Source: Pseudomonas sp. ML96 (GTDB lineage: Bacteria; Pseudomonadota; Gammaproteobacteria; Pseudomonadales; Pseudomonadaceae). Taken from it: a stretch of 64,000 bases of DNA. Shown in pieces: positions 9,573 through 17,668 of the stretch. The first letter of the stretch is position 1. Every line of letters begins with the position of its first letter. The notes beneath the pieces are model-generated. The model ran no database searches and was not told the DNA's origin. It was given only the letters and a program-made list of their open reading frames with translations. The translations under genes were made by a program, and so were the position numbers. The stretch spans positions 1-64,000 of the forward strand of contig NZ_JPMY01000002.1 in assembly GCF_000761545.1 (NCBI RefSeq), in the 5' to 3' direction.

Positions 9573-11543
9573 ATGACTCTGCGCAAACGCCTGTTCTGGC
9601 TGTTCGCCCCGTTGCTGCTGCTCGCGCTGGGCTTCGCCTATCTGTTGTCGCAGAGCCTCATCCTCAGCCGCTTCGACCGCCAGGACGCCGCCCTGCTGAA
9701 TGCCGAGGCCCTGCGCCTGCAGGCGCTGCTCGACCACAACCTCAAGCGCAACCTCGATCTGGTGCTGAGCTACGCCAAGTGGGACGACACCTACGACTTC
9801 GTGCGCGGCCAACACCCGGACTACGTGCGCCGCAACATGGATCCGGAAGCGCTGCGGCAGATCAACTTCGACTTCATGCTGCTGCTCGACCTGAAGGGCC
9901 ACGTGCTGGCCGAGCAATGGCTGCCGCCCGACCTGCCGGACATGGTGACCCTCGGCGACGAGCGACCGCGTGATCACCAGGCACTGCGCGACGCCATCCT
10001 CGAGCAGATCAGGCGCCTGCGCCAGCCGAAGCGCGAAGACCTGCGCGGGCAGATCGTGGTGGTCCAGGGCGTGCCCCTGGTGCTGGCCATGGGCGGCATC
10101 AGCAACAACCAGGACAGCCTGCCGAGCCTGGGCACCCTGGTGGCCGGGCACTTCATCGATGGCGAGCGCGCCGAGCTGCTACAGAGCCAGGTCAACGGCG
10201 CTCTGCGCCTGCTCCCACCGGACGCCGATCACGATGGCTGGCGGGTCCTGCCGACCATCGTCGAGGCCAACCTCAACCGCATCGAGATCAGCCCGCGACG
10301 AGCGCTCGACGAGAACCGCCAGCAACTGGACCTGCTGTTCCGCAATAGCCTGGGCGAGCCACAGCTGCTGATGGAGCTGACCCGCGAACGCCGCCTGTAC
10401 CAGGAGGGACGCAAGGCCATCGGCATCTTCCTCGCCGAGGCCACCGGCGTAGGCCTGGTGGCCTGGGTGCTGATCTACCTCGGCCTGGAGTTCGGCATCC
10501 TGCGTCGGGTCTCGCGCATGCACCGCGACATTTCGGTGATCGGCCCGGAATCCAACCGCCAGCGCATTCGCGACAGTGGCAACGACGAGCTGGGCCGCCT
10601 GTCCCAGGAGGTCAATCGCATGCTCGAACGCCTGGAACAGAGCGAGACCCGCGACCGCGAGATTCTCGACGCCATCCAGGACGGATATTTCGAGCTGGAC
10701 CACGACGGCCGCATCACCGCGCTCAACCGCGCGCTGTGCAGCATGCTCGGCTATGGCGAGGAGGAACTGCTGGGCAGCAGCTTCGAAGGGCTGATGGAGC
10801 AGGACGACCTGGAGCGCGCCGTCGACCAGCTCACCCGCGCCCACCAGAGCGGCGAAAACGTGCGATTCATCGCGCCGCTGCAGCGCCGTGACGGCAGCCG
10901 CGGCTATTACGAGACGCGCTTTTCGATCATCCACGACGGACAGAACGCCTTCGCCGGCTATCGCGGCATCATGCGCGACATCAGCGACCAGGTGGCCTAC
11001 CAGAACCGCCTGCTGGACATGGCCTACACCGACCCCCTCACCGGCCTGCACAACCGCAAGGCGTTCACCGAGCAACTGCCGCTGGCCCTGGAGAAGACCC
11101 GACGCAACGGCGAGCAACTGGCGCTGATCTACCTCGATCTGGACCGCTTCAAGGAGGTCAACGACCGCTTCGGCCACGACGTCGGCGACCTGATGCTGCA
11201 GAGCATCGCCGAGCGCCTGCGCGGCGCCATGCGTCAGCCCGATCGGGTCTACCGCCTGGGCGGCGACGAATTCACCCTGATCGTCGCCGGCGGCACCGGC
11301 GAAGTGGCCCAGCGCGTGGCGCTGCGCCTGCTGGAAACGCTGAAGAAGCCGGTCCAGGTCGAGCAGCAGGTGATCGACTTTGTTACGCCGAGTATCGGCA
11401 TCGCCCTCTACCCGGAACACGCGGACAACGCGGAGAGCCTGGTCAAGGCGGCCGACAGCGCCATGTACGAGGCCAAGCGCGAGCGCGGCCGCGCCTGCCT
11501 GTACCGCCCGCAGCGGCTTTCCTCGTCCCGGCAAAGTGGTTAA
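9573..11543 (+). CDS. CHASE4-PAS-GGDEF diguanylate cyclase
   Basis: A membrane sensor predicted to make cyclic di-GMP. The 656 residues contain a first membrane helix (about 8-28), a periplasmic CHASE4 domain (about 40-270, with the typical YAKWDDTYDFV), a second helix (about 287-308), a HAMP-like linker, a PAS domain (about 365-485) and a GGDEF domain (about 490-650). The active site GGDEF at 563-567 is intact, and an RxxD inhibitory site (RQPD, 554-557) sits exactly five residues before it, so product feedback is expected. The domain order equals the protein I recall beside trxB2 and cysZ in P. aeruginosa. No EAL domain is present. The ligand of CHASE4 is unknown. Confidence 0.92.
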   Translation: MTLRKRLFWLFAPLLLLALGFAYLLSQSLILSRFDRQDAALLNAEALRLQALLDHNLKRNLDLVLSYAKWDDTYDFVRGQHPDYVRRNMDPEALRQINFDFMLLLDLKGHVLAEQWLPPDLPDMVTLGDERPRDHQALRDAILEQIRRLRQPKREDLRGQIVVVQGVPLVLAMGGISNNQDSLPSLGTLVAGHFIDGERAELLQSQVNGALRLLPPDADHDGWRVLPTIVEANLNRIEISPRRALDENRQQLDLLFRNSLGEPQLLMELTRERRLYQEGRKAIGIFLAEATGVGLVAWVLIYLGLEFGILRRVSRMHRDISVIGPESNRQRIRDSGNDELGRLSQEVNRMLERLEQSETRDREILDAIQDGYFELDHDGRITALNRALCSMLGYGEEELLGSSFEGLMEQDDLERAVDQLTRAHQSGENVRFIAPLQRRDGSRGYYETRFSIIHDGQNAFAGYRGIMRDISDQVAYQNRLLDMAYTDPLTGLHNRKAFTEQLPLALEKTRRNGEQLALIYLDLDRFKEVNDRFGHDVGDLMLQSIAERLRGAMRQPDRVYRLGGDEFTLIVAGGTGEVAQRVALRLLETLKKPVQVEQQVIDFVTPSIGIALYPEHADNAESLVKAADSAMYEAKRERGRACLYRPQRLSSSRQSG

Positions 11544-11576
11544 GGTCGGCGCTTTTCCACCCCAGCGGAGATCGCG

Positions 11577-12317
11577 ATGTCCACGCCCGCCCTGTCCGGC
11601 TCCCAATACCTCGGCGAAGGCCTGAAGCTGGTGCTCAGCCCCGGCCTGCGCCTGTTCGTGCTGCTGCCGCTGACGATCAACGCCCTGCTGTTCATCGGCC
11701 TGATCGCCCTGGCCATGCAGCAGTTCGGCGGCTGGGTCGACAGCGTGATGCCCAGCCTGCCGAGCTGGCTGAGCTTCCTCGAATACATCCTCTGGCCGCT
11801 GTTCGTCCTGCTGGTGCTGGTGGTGATGTTCTTCACCTTCACCCTGCTGGCCAACATCATCGCCGCGCCTTTCAACGGCTTCCTCGCCGAGAAGGTGGAA
11901 GTGGTGGTGCGTGGCCGCGACGACTTCCCGGCCTTCAGCTGGGGCGAGCTGATGGCCATGGTGCCGCGCACCATCGGCCGCGAGCTGCGCAAGCTGGCGT
12001 ACTTCCTGCCCCGCGCCATTCCCCTGCTGATCCTCACCTTCGTGCCGGTGCTCAACCTGGTGGCGGCGCCGCTGTGGATACTGTTCGGCGTGTGGATGAT
12101 GGCCGTGCAGTACATCGACTACCCGGCGGACAACAACAAGCTGGGCTGGAACGAGATGCTGGCCTGGCTGCGCGAGAAGCGCTGGCAGAGCCTTGGCTTC
12201 GGCGGCGCCACCTACCTCGCGCTGATGATCCCCTTCGTCAACATCCTGGTGATGCCCGCCGCCGTGGCCGGCGCCACCCTGTTCTGGGTGCGCGAGCGCG
12301 ACGTCACGCCCCAGTAA
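11577..12317 (+). CDS. cysZ: Sulfate transporter CysZ
   Basis: An inner-membrane sulfate importer or channel feeding cysteine synthesis. The 246 residues match the family length (about 250) and its two conserved halves. One is [19 protein letters not shown], with the long helical hairpin after it; the other is [18 protein letters not shown], followed by [17 protein letters not shown] and a final [10 protein letters not shown] segment. A GGAG sequence lies 8 nt before the ATG. The 33-nt gap after the diguanylate cyclase suggests they may share a transcript. Pho-box-like repeats overlap the cysZ stop region and serve the next gene. Confidence 0.9.
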   Translation: MSTPALSGSQYLGEGLKLVLSPGLRLFVLLPLTINALLFIGLIALAMQQFGGWVDSVMPSLPSWLSFLEYILWPLFVLLVLVVMFFTFTLLANIIAAPFNGFLAEKVEVVVRGRDDFPAFSWGELMAMVPRTIGRELRKLAYFLPRAIPLLILTFVPVLNLVAAPLWILFGVWMMAVQYIDYPADNNKLGWNEMLAWLREKRWQSLGFGGATYLALMIPFVNILVMPAAVAGATLFWVRERDVTPQ

Positions 12318-12356
12318 TACAAGCGTCACCGCCGCTTCATGGTGCCCGTCCAGACT
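12301..12356 (+). promoter_or_regulatory. Candidate Pho box and -10 before the glycosyltransferase
   Basis: Four 7-base units spaced exactly 11 bp apart start at 12301, 12312, 12323 and 12334 (ACGTCAC, CAGTAAT, GCGTCAC, GCTTCAT). They resemble the PhoB half-site CTGTCAT, with 4-5 of 7 matches each. A -10-like CAGACT at 12351-12356 lies 10 bp after the last unit, the spacing used by PhoB promoters. Each match is weak; the periodicity and the gene's family are the reason to list it. Confidence 0.4.
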
Positions 12357-12365
12357 GGCACCATG
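12338..12365 (+). promoter_or_regulatory. Inverted repeat covering the start codon
   Basis: Perfect 9-bp arms CATGGTGCC / GGCACCATG with a 10-nt loop. The right arm contains the ATG at 12363, and the left arm contains an alternative in-frame ATG at 12339. It could hide the start in longer read-through transcripts from cysZ. Confidence 0.5.
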
Positions 12366-13529
12366 AATGTCACAAGCCTGTACATCGCCCTGGTCAGCGA
12401 GACCTTCCCTCCCGAGGTGAACGGTGTGGCCAACACCCTCGGCCGCCTGTGCCAGGGCCTGCGTGAACGCGGCCATCATCTGCAGCTGGTGCGCCCGCGC
12501 CAGCCCGACGAGCAGAGCCAGGCCGACGACGACCTGCTGCTCACCCGCGGCTGGCCACTGCCCGGTTATGCCGGGCTGCAGTGGGGGCAATCGGCGCTGC
12601 ACAAGCTGCTGCGCCGCTGGCAGCGCAAGCGCCCGGACGTGCTGTACATCGCCACCGAGGGCCCACTCGGCCTGTCCGCCCTGCGCGCCGCCCGACGCCT
12701 GGGGATTCCGGTGGTCAGCGGTTTCCACACCAACTTCCAGCAATACAGCGCGCACTACGGCTTCGGCCTGCTCAGCCGCCTGCTGACCGGCTATCTGCGC
12801 TGGTTCCACAACCGCTCGCGGCTGACCCTGGTGCCCAGCCCCAGCCAACGCCTGGAACTGCAACGGCGTGGCTTCAAGCGCCTGGAACTGCTGTCCCGCG
12901 GGGTCGACGGCCAACTGTTCCATCCGACCCGCCGTTCCGCCGAGCTGCGCGCGGCCTGGGGCCTGCAGGACGACGAGGTGGCCGTGGTGCATGTCGGCCG
13001 CCTGGCGGCGGAGAAGAATCTGCAGTTGCTGGTCCGTGCCTTCCGCCAGCTGCAACAGGACCTGCCACAGCGCCGCCTGCGCCTGGTCCTGGTCGGTGAC
13101 GGCCCGCTGCGTGCACAACTGCAGGAGCAGCTGCCGGACGCCCTGTTCTGCGGCGTACAGCGTGGCGAGGCGCTGGCTGCGCATTACGCCAGCGGCGACA
13201 TGTTCCTCTTCCCCAGCCTCTCCGAGACCTTCGGCAACGTGGTGCTGGAGGCGCTGGCCTCGGGCCTGGCCGTGGTCGCCTTCGACCAGGCCGCGGCGGC
13301 CCAGCATATTCGCCACGGGCACAACGGCGCCCTAGCCAGCCCCGGTGACGAGCAGGCCTTCATCGACGCCGCGCACTGGCTGCTGGAAGACCCCGAGACC
13401 CTGCGCCGGGTCCGCCTGAATGCCCGCCAGCACGCCGGCAAGCAGGGCTGGGCGGCGATAGTCGAGCAGTTCGAGGCTTACCTGCAGCTGGCCCGGAGCA
13501 CGCCGGAAGCGTCGGCCGCAGCGGCCTGA
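12363..13529 (+). CDS. GT4-family glycosyltransferase (Agt2-like candidate)
   Basis: A GT-B fold retaining glycosyltransferase of 388 residues. It has the N-terminal SETFPPEVNGVANT acceptor motif, a VGRLAAEKNL donor-domain start, and the E-x7-E element SETFGNVVLE. The family includes glycosyltransferases that put glucose, mannose or glucuronate on diacylglycerol. I recall the P. aeruginosa gene at this syntenic place (PA0842) being linked to glycolipid synthesis under phosphate limitation; this is memory, unchecked. The plcH-plcR genes that I recall nearby in P. aeruginosa are absent here. The start at 12363 has no ribosome site, and the predicted transcription start falls on it, so a leaderless mRNA is possible. 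An in-frame ATG at 12339 is the alternative. Confidence 0.82.
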   Translation: MNVTSLYIALVSETFPPEVNGVANTLGRLCQGLRERGHHLQLVRPRQPDEQSQADDDLLLTRGWPLPGYAGLQWGQSALHKLLRRWQRKRPDVLYIATEGPLGLSALRAARRLGIPVVSGFHTNFQQYSAHYGFGLLSRLLTGYLRWFHNRSRLTLVPSPSQRLELQRRGFKRLELLSRGVDGQLFHPTRRSAELRAAWGLQDDEVAVVHVGRLAAEKNLQLLVRAFRQLQQDLPQRRLRLVLVGDGPLRAQLQEQLPDALFCGVQRGEALAAHYASGDMFLFPSLSETFGNVVLEALASGLAVVAFDQAAAAQHIRHGHNGALASPGDEQAFIDAAHWLLEDPETLRRVRLNARQHAGKQGWAAIVEQFEAYLQLARSTPEASAAAA

Positions 13530-13544
13530 GATTGTTGCGGGCAT

Positions 13545-13569
13545 AAAAAAGCCCCGGTGTGCCGGGGCT
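13545..13569 (-). terminator. Leftward terminator of the second ene-reductase
   Basis: The stem AGCCCCGG / CCGGGGCT has six A residues on its left, forming a U run in the leftward transcript. It lies between the convergent glycosyltransferase and ene-reductase genes. The plus-strand side has no T run. Confidence 0.85.
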
Positions 13570-13605
13570 GGAAAAGGTCCGCCGAAGCGGACCCGGGGTA
13601 ATGCA

Positions 13606-14709
13606 TCAGACCAGGGTCTTCAGGGCTTCGCGGCTGAACGGCAGGATGTCGCTCTCGCGGCCATCGCGCACCTTCACCGCCCAATCCGGGTCGACCAGCA
13701 GGGCACGGCCCACAGCCACCAGGTCGAACTCCTGCTTGTTCAGGCGCTCCAGCAGCTTCTCCAGGCTGGCCGGCTCGGCCACCTTGTCGGTGTTGACCAT
13801 GAACTGCAGGAACTCGCCGTCCAGGCCGACGCTGCCCACGGTGATGGTCGGCTTGCCGGTCAGCTGGCGGGTCCAGCCAGCCAGGTTCAGGTCGCTACCT
13901 TCGAACTCCGGCTCCCAGAAGCGACGGGTCGAGCAGTGGAAGATGTCCACGCCGGCATCGGCCAGCGGCTTGAGGAAGGCGCCCAGCTCCTCGGCGGTCT
14001 GTACCAGACGCGCGGTGTAGTCCTGCTGCTTCCACTGCGAGAAGCGGAAGATGATCGGGAAGTCCGGGCCAACAGCGGCGCGTACGGCCTGGATCAGCTC
14101 GATGGCGAAGCGCGAACGCTGGGCCAGGTCGCCACCGTATTCGTCGGTGCGCTTGTTGCTGCCTTCCCAGAAGAACTGGTCGACCAGGTAGCCGTGGGCG
14201 CCGTGGATTTCCACGCCGTCCATGCCGATGGCCTTGGCGTCGCGGGCGGCCTGGGCGAAGGCGGCGATCACTTCTTCGATGTCCTGCTTGGTCATGCCGT
14301 GAACCACGACATTGCCTTCCTTGATCTTCTCGCTCGGGCCAAAGCCCGGCACGCTGGCGTCCGGCTCGGTGCCGGCCTTGCGTACGTTGCCCACGTGCCA
14401 CAGCTGCGGAACGATCTTGCCGCCTTCGGCGTGCACCGCGTCGACCACCTCTTTCCAGCCGGCCAGGGCGTCCTCACCGTAGAAGCGCGGCACGTGCGGG
14501 TAGCCGTTGGCGGCCTTGTGACCGACGGTGGTGCCTTCGGTAACGATCAGGCCGACGCCGGCCGCGGCGCGGCGACGATAGTACTCGACCACCTGGGCGC
14601 CCGGTACGCCGCCCGGGGAGAAGGAACGGGTCATCGGTGCCATCACCACGCGGGTCGGCAGCTCCAGGTTACCCAGGCGGAAGGGTTCGAACAGGGCTTT
14701 AACGGTCAT
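13606..14709 (-). CDS. Old Yellow Enzyme family NADH:flavin oxidoreductase
   Basis: A cytosolic FMN ene-reductase of 367 residues, related to but clearly distinct from XenB in this window. It has Thr27 in MAPMTRSFS, the substrate-binding pair His169 and His172 in HGAHGY, and Tyr174; the His/His pair is typical of another OYE branch than His/Asn. The ATG at 14709 has an AAGGAGA site; the longer frame to 14946 runs through the neighbouring regulator. It lies 58 bp downstream of a TetR gene on the same strand but has its own promoter region holding a 15-bp sequence also found before tetR. Induction by electrophiles through that repressor, as with E. coli NemR-NemA, is inferred. Confidence 0.9.
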   Translation of the reverse strand: MTVKALFEPFRLGNLELPTRVVMAPMTRSFSPGGVPGAQVVEYYRRRAAAGVGLIVTEGTTVGHKAANGYPHVPRFYGEDALAGWKEVVDAVHAEGGKIVPQLWHVGNVRKAGTEPDASVPGFGPSEKIKEGNVVVHGMTKQDIEEVIAAFAQAARDAKAIGMDGVEIHGAHGYLVDQFFWEGSNKRTDEYGGDLAQRSRFAIELIQAVRAAVGPDFPIIFRFSQWKQQDYTARLVQTAEELGAFLKPLADAGVDIFHCSTRRFWEPEFEGSDLNLAGWTRQLTGKPTITVGSVGLDGEFLQFMVNTDKVAEPASLEKLLERLNKQEFDLVAVGRALLVDPDWAVKVRDGRESDILPFSREALKTLV

Positions 14710-14733
14710 GGATTCTCCTTGGGGCCGGCCAAC

Positions 14734-14748
14734 TGACCGGTCGTCTCG
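14734..14748. promoter_or_regulatory. TetR operator copy before the ene-reductase
   Basis: TGACCGGTCGTCTCG, with the perfect palindromic core GACCGGTC, occurs 25 bp before the ene-reductase ATG. The identical 15 bases occur before the adjacent tetR gene at 15375-15389, which makes a shared repressor site likely. Confidence 0.65.
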
Positions 14749-14767
14749 TCGATAGGCAAAAAAGGGA

Positions 14768-15361
14768 TCAGGGCCGCAACAGCAGCTCCAGACGGTGAAT
14801 GAAGGCTTCCAGCGGCTGCAGGCTGCGGCCGACCTTGAGGCGCGCCAGCACGCCCTGCCAAGCGTTGGAAATGAAGGTCGCCAGGTTCTCGCAATCCTCG
14901 TCGGCGGCCAGCTCGCCGGCGGCGCGCGCCTGCTCCAGACAGTCACGCAGGATGTCCACCGAGGCCTGCTGGATGCGTTCCACTTCGGCGCCGATGGCCG
15001 GCAGTACTTCGCTCATCTCGAAGCTCAGGCTGCCGATGAAGCAGTGGCACTCGGGCTGCTCCTGGCGCGAGAAATGCGCCAGCAGCTCGCGGTAGTAACC
15101 GAGGATGCGCGCGCTGGGGCTCAGCGCCGAATTACCCAGGGCCTCGGTGTAGCGCAGCAGGCGCGGCTGGTAGACGAACTCCAGGGCCTGCAGGGCGAAG
15201 TCTTCCTTGCTGGCGAAGTAGTGATAGAAGCTGCCCTTGGGGATGCCGGCGGCCTGGACGATCTCCATTACACCGGTGCCGTGATAGCCACGGCGCGTCA
15301 TCACCTCCGAGCCCTTGGCCAGGATCAGGTCACGCTTGTCGAGTCGGATGCTGCTGTTCAT
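14768..15361 (-). CDS. TetR-family repressor of the adjacent ene-reductase
   Basis: A dimeric DNA-binding regulator of 197 residues. The N-terminal helix-turn-helix shows GTGVMEIVQAAGIPKGSFYHYFASKEDF-like order (about residues 29-56, paraphrased by its key GSFYHYF block). The C-terminal half is the ligand-binding domain, with a Cys-containing EQPECHCFIG segment that may sense electrophiles, as redox-type TetR proteins do. The start at 15361 is preferred because the alternative ATG at 15373 directly abuts the operator and leaves no room for a ribosome site. It probably represses itself and the downstream OYE gene through the duplicated 15-bp site. The inducer is unknown. Confidence 0.88.
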   Translation of the reverse strand: MNSSIRLDKRDLILAKGSEVMTRRGYHGTGVMEIVQAAGIPKGSFYHYFASKEDFALQALEFVYQPRLLRYTEALGNSALSPSARILGYYRELLAHFSRQEQPECHCFIGSLSFEMSEVLPAIGAEVERIQQASVDILRDCLEQARAAGELAADEDCENLATFISNAWQGVLARLKVGRSLQPLEAFIHRLELLLRP

Positions 15362-15374
15362 GGCGCGCAGCATA

Positions 15375-15389
15375 TGACCGGTCGTCTCG
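15375..15389. promoter_or_regulatory. TetR operator copy before tetR
   Basis: Identical to the 15 bases at 14734-14748, with core palindrome GACCGGTC. It lies 14 bp upstream of the tetR start codon, so a bound repressor would block tetR transcription. Confidence 0.65.
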
Positions 15390-15512
15390 CCCCGCCCAGC
15401 ACTATTGATTTCGGTGATTGTGATTCAGAAGCAGGCGGACTCTCCGGCGCCCTGGACCGCTTGACAGCCCGGGTATGCTCTTAGCAAACACAAGCCATTC
15501 GAGGAGCGCCGC

Positions 15513-16208
15513 ATGCATCGCGACGAGGTCACGGAGATATTCCAGCAACAGGCCGCCCACTACGACAGCCAGTGGGCGAAGACGGCGCCGATTCGCCACT
15601 GCCTGCACCTGCTGGTCGACTCGCTGTTCGCCGAGCTACCGGCCGATGCGCGCATCCTCTGCGTCGGCGTCGGTACCGGTACGGAGATGGCCCACCTGGC
15701 GCAGCAGAACCCAGGCTGGCACTTCACTGCGGTGGAGCCCTCCGCCGCCATGCTCGAGGTCTGCCAGCAGCGGGCGGTGCAGGAAGGCTTCGCCGCGCGC
15801 TGCAATTTCCACGAGGGCTATCTGGAATCGCTGCCGGCTACCGAGGCGCACGACGCGGCCATCTGCTTTCTAGTCTCGCAGTTCATTCTCGAGCCGCAGG
15901 CACGTTCCGCCTTCTTCGCCGAGATCGCCGAGCGCCTCAAGCCGGGCGGCTTACTCGCCAGCTCCGACCTGGCCGCCGACGTGAACTCGGCCGAATACGA
16001 GGTGCTGCTAGCCGCCTGGATGAACATGATGGCGGCCGCCGAGGTTTCGCCGGAGGCCATGGCGCGCATGCGCCAGGCCTACGCCAGGGATGTCGGCGTG
16101 CTGTCGCCGCAGCGCACAGCCGCGATCATCGCCGCCGGTGGTTTCGCCCTGCCGGTACCGTTCTTCCAGGCCGGACTGATCCACGCCTGGCTGTCGCGAC
16201 GCGCCTGA
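15513..16208 (+). CDS. Class I SAM-dependent methyltransferase
   Basis: A cytosolic methyltransferase of 231 residues. Motif I is ILCVGVGTGTEMAHLA (about 48-63) with an acidic EPSAAML segment (motif II) after it; CFLVSQFI and LKPGGLLASSDL give motifs post-II and III. The short N-terminus (QQQAAHYDSQW) resembles the UbiE/TehB-like small-molecule methyltransferases. The substrate cannot be inferred. GAGGAG lies before the ATG, and a TTGACA hexamer at 15461-15466 may belong to its promoter. It is divergent from the tetR gene and convergent with the nitroreductase, so it is a single-gene unit. Confidence 0.85.
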   Translation: MHRDEVTEIFQQQAAHYDSQWAKTAPIRHCLHLLVDSLFAELPADARILCVGVGTGTEMAHLAQQNPGWHFTAVEPSAAMLEVCQQRAVQEGFAARCNFHEGYLESLPATEAHDAAICFLVSQFILEPQARSAFFAEIAERLKPGGLLASSDLAADVNSAEYEVLLAAWMNMMAAAEVSPEAMARMRQAYARDVGVLSPQRTAAIIAAGGFALPVPFFQAGLIHAWLSRRA

Positions 16209-16221
16209 GCCGCAAACAGCG

Positions 16222-16959
16222 CTAGAGCCAGGTGACGTGCTGCTCCAGCGGAAAGCGCAGGCGCGGGTTGTACACGCCCTTCTCTCCCTGCCGGCCGACC
16301 GCCAGCAGCATGATCGGGATGGCCGCCCGCGGGATATCCAGCACCTTGCGCAAGCGCACCTCATCGAAGCCCTCCATCGGGCAGGTCGCGTAGCCGTGGC
16401 TCTGGAACGCCAGCATCAGGTTTTCTGCGGCCAGGGCCGTCGACTTCACCGCCCAGATGCGCATGTCGGCCTGGCTGTTGGGCTTGCGCATCAGTGGCTT
16501 GCGCAGCGCCGCCAGGCGTACCAACTGGCGCTTGAACAGGCCGAGCAGGCCCAGCGGGCCCTGGTTGTACTGGAACGGTGCGGTCTTGGCGTAGAAGTGG
16601 CGGATGCGCTGCGGCACCTCGGGCTCGGGCCAGTACTCGACCATGTTGGCGCAGGCCTGCTTCCAGGTATCCGGGCGCGCCAGCACGGCGATCAGCAGCG
16701 GAGCCTTGGCGGCGTTCTGGCTCATGCACACCGGGTGCAGGCGCGCCAACAATGCCGGATCGCGGATCACCTGGAAGCTCCAGGGCTGCAGGTTGCAGGA
16801 GTTGGGCGCGAGCACGGCCAGTTCCAGGCAGTCGCGGATCACCGCATCCGGTACCGGCTCAGCGCTGAAACGGCGCACCGAACGGCGGCTTTCGATCAGC
16901 GCGCGTAGCGCGGCAGGCGAAGCCGTGGGGCTGAGATCATCGGGGGCGAAGCTGGTCAT
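16222..16959 (-). CDS. Nitroreductase-family flavoprotein
   Basis: An FMN-dependent oxidoreductase of the nitroreductase fold, 245 residues. The FMN contacts RRSVRRFS (about 29-36) and LAPNSCNLQPW (about 50-60) are present, and the C-terminal PIMLLAVGRQGE segment closes the fold. A basic insert (about 130-165, LFKRQLVRLAALRKPLMRKP) is longer than in typical NfsB proteins and may touch membrane or another partner. AGGAGG lies ideally before the ATG. Placement near two ene-reductases and a glutathione peroxidase suggests a role in handling electrophiles or redox stress, by context only. It ends 14 nt from the convergent methyltransferase. Confidence 0.85.
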   Translation of the reverse strand: MTSFAPDDLSPTASPAALRALIESRRSVRRFSAEPVPDAVIRDCLELAVLAPNSCNLQPWSFQVIRDPALLARLHPVCMSQNAAKAPLLIAVLARPDTWKQACANMVEYWPEPEVPQRIRHFYAKTAPFQYNQGPLGLLGLFKRQLVRLAALRKPLMRKPNSQADMRIWAVKSTALAAENLMLAFQSHGYATCPMEGFDEVRLRKVLDIPRAAIPIMLLAVGRQGEKGVYNPRLRFPLEQHVTWL

Positions 16960-17057
16960 GGTGGCCTCCTCGGCGCTTGCCTGGGATTAGGCAACCGCCA
17001 GCGCGAGGGGGCAAGTCAGCGGCCGGGAACGGCCTGGCAATTGGCGCAATAGGCCGC

Positions 17058-17540
17058 TCAGCCCAGTGCGCTTTCGATGGCCTGGAGCAGCGCCGGATCG
17101 TCCGGCGTGGTGCGCGGCGAGAAGCGCGCCAGCACGCGGCCGTCGCGGCCGACGAGAAACTTCTCGAAGTTCCAGGTGATGTCACCGGGGAACTCGGCGC
17201 CCTCGCCCGCCAGCAGGCGATACAGCGGGTGGCGGCCGGGGCCGTTGACCTCCAGCTTGCTGCCCAGCGGGAAGGTCACCCCGTAGTTGAGGCTGCAGAA
17301 TTCGCGGATCTCATCCTCGCTACCCGGCTCCTGGCCGGCGAACTGGTTGCACGGCAGGCCGAGCACGGTGAAGCCGCGCCCCTGGTACTCCTGCTGCAGC
17401 TTCTCCAGCCCGGCATATTGCGGGGTCAGGCCACACTTGGAGGCCACGTTGACCACCAGCACTATCTGGCCCTTGTAGGGCGCCAATGGCAGTTCCTGGC
17501 CATCCAGCGCACGCAGATTGAGATCATGAAAGGCACTCAT
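17058..17540 (-). CDS. Glutathione peroxidase family thiol peroxidase
   Basis: Reduces hydroperoxides with thiol donors in the cytosol (bacterial GPx, often thioredoxin dependent). The 160 residues contain the peroxidatic Cys36 in NVASKCGLTPQY, the LPCNQFAGQEPG block with the second Cys and the catalytic Gln, and the Trp/Asn pair in TWNFEKFLVGRDG. All members of the catalytic tetrad are present. AAGGAG precedes the ATG. The gene lies between nitroreductase and slyD as in the P. aeruginosa order I recall. A terminator separates it from slyD, so it has its own promoter somewhere in 17541-17571, a very short space. Confidence 0.92.
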   Translation of the reverse strand: MSAFHDLNLRALDGQELPLAPYKGQIVLVVNVASKCGLTPQYAGLEKLQQEYQGRGFTVLGLPCNQFAGQEPGSEDEIREFCSLNYGVTFPLGSKLEVNGPGRHPLYRLLAGEGAEFPGDITWNFEKFLVGRDGRVLARFSPRTTPDDPALLQAIESALG

Positions 17541-17571
17541 GACAGACTCCTTGAGTATCCATAGCGGACAA

Positions 17572-17595
17572 AAAAGGCGCCCGTGGGCGCCTTTT
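17572..17595 (-). terminator. Terminator after slyD
   Basis: Arms AAAAGGCGCC / GGCGCCTTTT with a CGTG loop. It is symmetric, so it can act on both strands, but it follows the leftward slyD gene by about 75 nt. Confidence 0.85.
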
Positions 17596-17668
17596 CGGTT
17601 AGCTGAGCTTAGCAGCCGGGGCCGAGCTTGGAACGACCATAAGTCGTATTGCTCGGCCAGATCACAGA

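Noticed and set aside
10179-13322. A 1047-codon open frame on the minus strand
   Set aside because: It lies antisense to the GGDEF, cysZ and glycosyltransferase genes. Its composition (Gln/Ala/His/Val-rich, no domains) is the usual high-GC shadow, and all three plus-strand genes have clear families.
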